This document shows, one piece after another, positions 6,538 to 8,317 of a stretch of DNA of 8,317 nt. The notes below the pieces were generated by a model. It was not told where the DNA came from. It worked only from the letters and a program-made list of their open reading frames with translations, and ran no database searches. The position numbers and the translations under genes were made by a program. This DNA is from an uncultured Lachnospiraceae bacterium (GTDB taxonomy: Bacteria > Bacillota > Clostridia > Lachnospirales > Lachnospiraceae): the NCBI GenBank assembly GCA_947628025.1, contig CANQYH010000133.1, positions 1-8,317 of the forward strand. The letters run 5' to 3'. The first letter of the stretch is position 1. Each line of letters begins with the position of its first letter.

Positions 6538-6606
6538 CCGGGTCTGCGGCAGGAACAGAGATTTCCAGGCAGAGGGTCCGGAGGCGGAACGGTTCAGAGG
6601 TTCCGC
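6538..6606. repeat. Repeated 15-base word and a small hairpin after the AIM24-family gene
   Basis: CCGGGTCTGCGGCAG at 6538-6552 is an exact copy of 2121-2135, which lies in the terminator loop and stem after transaldolase. GGTCTGCGG also occurs at 2739-2747. A separate hairpin, GCGGAAC (6584-6590) with GTTCCGC (6600-6606), has a nine-base loop and no T-run. No gene was found in 6514-6771; the rest of that stretch holds a terminator and a promoter. Confidence 0.4.
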
Positions 6607-6629
6607 AGGCGCATACGAATATGGTTCAG

Positions 6630-6661
6630 ACCGGCGGGCGAATGTCTGCCGGTTTTGTTTT
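6630..6661 (+). terminator. Rho-independent terminator downstream of the AIM24-family gene
   Basis: ACCGGC (6630-6635) pairs with GCCGGT (6648-6653), extended by a G-U and an A-U pair, around a 12-base loop. The T-rich tail is TTTTGTTTT. It lies about 115 bases after the stop codon and just before the next promoter, so it isolates the downstream unit. Confidence 0.65.
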
Positions 6662-6692
6662 GTCCGGGGCGGGACCTTTTGAAAGAAAAAAC

Positions 6693-6721
6693 TTGATGAT
6701 GGGATACAGAAATAGTATGAT
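6693..6721 (+). promoter_or_regulatory. Sigma-A-type promoter for the 388-aa gene
   Basis: TTGATG (6693-6698) and TATGAT (6716-6721) are separated by exactly 17 bases, matching four of six and five of six consensus positions. Transcription would start near 6728, giving a leader of about 44 bases that carries the ribosome-binding site. It is the best promoter match in the window and lies directly after a terminator. Confidence 0.6.
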
Positions 6722-6771
6722 AAAAGCGAGAGTACGATGAGGATACCGTAACGTGGAAGCGAGGTACGAAA

Positions 6772-7938
6772 ATGGGTGCGGATATGACGGAAATGACCAG
6801 AGCGAGTTATCAGCAGGCGGCTTCGGGGCTTTTGACGGTACAGGAGGCGGTCGCATTCCTGGAGAAAGAGGCGAAGACAAGGACGCTGAGAGAGAAGCTG
6901 GAGAAATTTGCAAAAGGCCGGGACCTGCGCCGGCTTTTGGTCGATGGGCTGATGAAAAATCATCCGGATATGAATAAAGATTCGGTGGAGAGAAAGGTTC
7001 GCGGCTGGCTGAATCCGTCGGGAGAGCGTTCCATCCGCAGGCAGGATGCGATCGAGCTTTGTTTTATACTGGGGCTTTCCCTGGCGGAAGCGGACCAGTT
7101 TGTAGCGATGATCTCTGAAGAGCGGCTCCATTGGCGCAGCCCGGAGGAGATCGTTTATATATTTGCGCTGCAGAGGGGCATGGATTATCCGGATGCAAGA
7201 GAGCTGATGAAGCGGACAGAAAGCGTGCTGGCGGAGACGAAAGAGGGGCGGGATCCGGATGAGGATAGTTTTACGCCTTTGATCCGGGCCGAAGTGTTCG
7301 CTCTTGGCAGCCAGGATGAGCTGGTGGATTATCTGCGCCGGAACGCGGGACGCCTGGGCCGCTTCCATAATTATGCGTACAGGCTGTTCATGGAGATGAT
7401 CCGGGTTCTGGAGGATCCGCGGATGGACGCGGGGGAATTTCAGCTTTTTGAAAATGAGCATATGACGGTCCGGGACATCCTGCGGGAGTACCTGTTTGGA
7501 GAAAACGTGCTTTATGCGAAAGAACGGGCCAGGGCATCGAAAAAAGCGAAACTGTCCGGGGAGGAGCAGCTGATCCTCACGCGGATCCAGGAGAGTATCG
7601 CCGACAACTGGCCGGACGAGACGGCGCTTTCCAAGATGAAATCCAGGAGTATGGACGTGACCCGGAAAGTGCTGATCCTGTTGTTTCTGGCGACGGATCC
7701 CGGACCGGAGGATGTGTATGACGATGAGGAGGAGCTGACGCCCGAGGAAGTGTTTGAGGATCTGCATACGCGGCTGGACCATATGCTGGCGCTCTGCGGC
7801 TTTTCCGCGATCGATCCGCGCAGTCCGTTTGACTGGCTGATCCTCTACTGCCTCTGCGTACCGGACATGCTGGATCTGGACGCCCGTATGCGCGATATGT
7901 TCCGGGAGATGTTCGGGGAGAGGGAAAGCGGAAACTGA
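6772..7938 (+). CDS. Uncharacterised 388-aa protein with HTH-like N-terminal region, upstream of a Ser/Thr kinase
   Basis: I do not recognise a named family. The protein is largely helical and charged, with no signal peptide or membrane segment. Residues 36-62 are basic and helical (LREKLEKFAKGRDLRRLL). Residues 70-112 (SVERKVRGWL ... SIRRQDAIELCFILGLSLAEADQFV) resemble the later helices of a Cro/XRE-type fold, where an ALGVS-like turn is usual. SEERLHWRSPEEIVYIFAL (115-133) follows. The C-terminal half has a basic stretch (249-260, AKERARASKKAK), an acidic patch (313-329) and a conserved-looking block, DPRSPFDWLILYCLCVPDM (348-366). GAGG at 6761-6764, seven bases upstream, favours the ATG at 6772 over that at 6784. 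The kinase starts 83 bases downstream with no terminator between, so co-transcription is possible. A role as regulator or partner of the kinase is inference only. Confidence 0.85.
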   Translation: MGADMTEMTRASYQQAASGLLTVQEAVAFLEKEAKTRTLREKLEKFAKGRDLRRLLVDGLMKNHPDMNKDSVERKVRGWLNPSGERSIRRQDAIELCFILGLSLAEADQFVAMISEERLHWRSPEEIVYIFALQRGMDYPDARELMKRTESVLAETKEGRDPDEDSFTPLIRAEVFALGSQDELVDYLRRNAGRLGRFHNYAYRLFMEMIRVLEDPRMDAGEFQLFENEHMTVRDILREYLFGENVLYAKERARASKKAKLSGEEQLILTRIQESIADNWPDETALSKMKSRSMDVTRKVLILLFLATDPGPEDVYDDEEELTPEEVFEDLHTRLDHMLALCGFSAIDPRSPFDWLILYCLCVPDMLDLDARMRDMFREMFGERESGN

Positions 7939-7964
7939 CGGCAAATCCGGTTCTTACGGCAGAG

Positions 7965-7970
7965 TATAAT
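7965..7970 (+). promoter_or_regulatory. Perfect -10 box upstream of the kinase gene
   Basis: TATAAT lies 51 bases before the kinase ATG, but the -35 region (CAAATC at 7942-7947) is poor and there is no TGn extension. It could give the kinase its own weak or activator-dependent transcription in addition to read-through from the 388-aa gene. Confidence 0.35.
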
Positions 7971-8021
7971 GACCATGGTATCAGACAGAACAGGTCTTAT
8001 TAAAAATCGGATGGAGAGTTT

Positions 8022-8317
8022 ATGGACAGCAGAATTGCGTTAAGGCCGGGAGAAGTTCTCGCTTTTCCGGGTATGGAATGCCGGATCGGTCCGCTGGTCG
8101 GACGAGGTTCCAACACGATCGTCTATCAGGGAACGTATGCGGATCAGCAGGATCCCCTGCTCATGCACCATGTGCTGGTCAAAGAATTATTCCCCTATGA
8201 TCCTGCCGGACGGATCCGCAGAGATGAAAACGGCCGGATCGTCTGGGATCCGGAGGCGGAGGGAGCGATGGAGCTGCACCGCCTCCGGATCCCAGACGAT
8301 CCGGCCGTTTTCATCTC
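8022..8317 (+). CDS. Atypical Ser/Thr protein kinase, N-terminal fragment (runs off the window)
   Basis: The fragment shows the start of a Hanks-type kinase N-lobe. The glycine-rich loop is GRGSNTIVY (27-35), followed by HVLVKELFP (50-58), whose Lys54 fits the ATP-binding lysine. The next part, YDPAGRIRRDENGRIVWDP (59-77), resembles an insert seen in clostridial kinases linked to FHA or TPR proteins; that recollection is unverified. No signal peptide or membrane segment precedes the lobe. The catalytic loop (HRD) and DFG motif lie beyond the window. GGAG at 8013-8016, five bases before the ATG, supports the start. Residues after His86 are translated from the right arm of a perfect inverted repeat and are probably not real protein. 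The kinase call is good for residues 1-86; substrate and domain layout are unknown. Confidence 0.8.
   Translation, partial: MDSRIALRPGEVLAFPGMECRIGPLVGRGSNTIVYQGTYADQQDPLLMHHVLVKELFPYDPAGRIRRDENGRIVWDPEAEGAMELHRLRIPDDPAVFI
8221..8317. repeat. Perfect 39-base inverted repeat ending the window (probable fold-back artefact)
   Basis: Bases 8279-8317 are the exact reverse complement of 8221-8259, around a 19-base loop (8260-8278). The left arm encodes a sensible part of the kinase (residues 67-80), so it is the original. The right arm replaces the expected continuation with its complement and ends exactly with the window. A strand-switch chimera or an assembly artefact at a contig end is the simplest explanation. 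A true inverted repeat or inversion junction is less likely. Confidence 0.9.

Noticed and set aside
5512..7944. An 810-residue open frame on the minus strand
   Set aside because: It runs antisense across the lyase end, the AIM24-family gene, two intergenic regions and the 388-aa gene. Those all have good ribosome-binding sites or family matches, while its product is rich in Arg, His and Pro with no recognisable motif. It is a shadow of GC-rich coding DNA.
8279..8317. Continuation of the kinase as RLRIPDDPAVFIS
   Set aside because: These residues come from the reverse-complement arm of the terminal inverted repeat and are most likely artefactual.
8221..8317. The terminal palindrome as a Rho-independent terminator or transposon end
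   Set aside because: It lies inside coding sequence, has no T-run after it, is far longer and more perfect than a terminator, and shows no target duplication or transposase nearby.
1..8317. CRISPR arrays, tRNA or rRNA genes, insertion sequences, attachment sites
   Set aside because: I saw no regularly spaced repeats, cloverleaf-like stretches, rRNA signatures, transposase or integrase motifs anywhere in the window.

Overview
The window looks like chromosomal DNA of a Gram-positive anaerobe of the class Clostridia, most likely a gut Lachnospiraceae-type bacterium with GC-rich coding DNA. The reasons are strong AGGAGG-type ribosome-binding sites, a cysteine-rich DUF6171-like protein, a lipoprotein enzyme with a lipobox and a long Ser/Glu linker, a short (about 217-residue) transaldolase, and a Hanks-type kinase with a characteristic clostridial N-terminus. 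The taxonomic call is inference. All supported genes lie on the + strand. Long minus-strand reading frames are shadows of GC-rich coding DNA.

Layout. Positions 1-1212 hold the C-terminal 403 residues of transketolase; its start lies outside the window. A 204-base gap with a TATAAT box, repeated GGTTACA words and a strong hairpin leads into a transaldolase (1417-2070), which ends at a Rho-independent terminator. Together these two enzymes form the non-oxidative pentose phosphate module. Next come a small multi-pass membrane protein of unknown function (2187-2696), a 244-base gap with no convincing gene, and a small zinc-finger-like protein (2941-3255) followed by a second terminator.

Positions 3441-5696 encode a complete rhamnogalacturonan lyase of polysaccharide lyase family 11. 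It is made as a lipoprotein, so it should cut the pectin backbone at the cell surface. A separate AIM24/TIGR00266-family protein (5833-6513) follows and ends at a third terminator.

The last part, 6693 to the end, starts at a good sigma-A-type promoter. It carries a 388-residue protein with an HTH-like N-terminal region that I cannot assign to a named family. After it comes the N-terminus of an atypical Ser/Thr protein kinase (8022 onward). This pair is the most likely place for an undescribed signalling system, but the window ends before it can be judged.

The final 97 bases are a perfect 39-base inverted repeat around a 19-base loop, inside the kinase gene. The right arm is an exact reverse complement of coding sequence read just before it. 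It is best treated as a fold-back or assembly artefact, so the kinase sequence after residue 86 should not be trusted.
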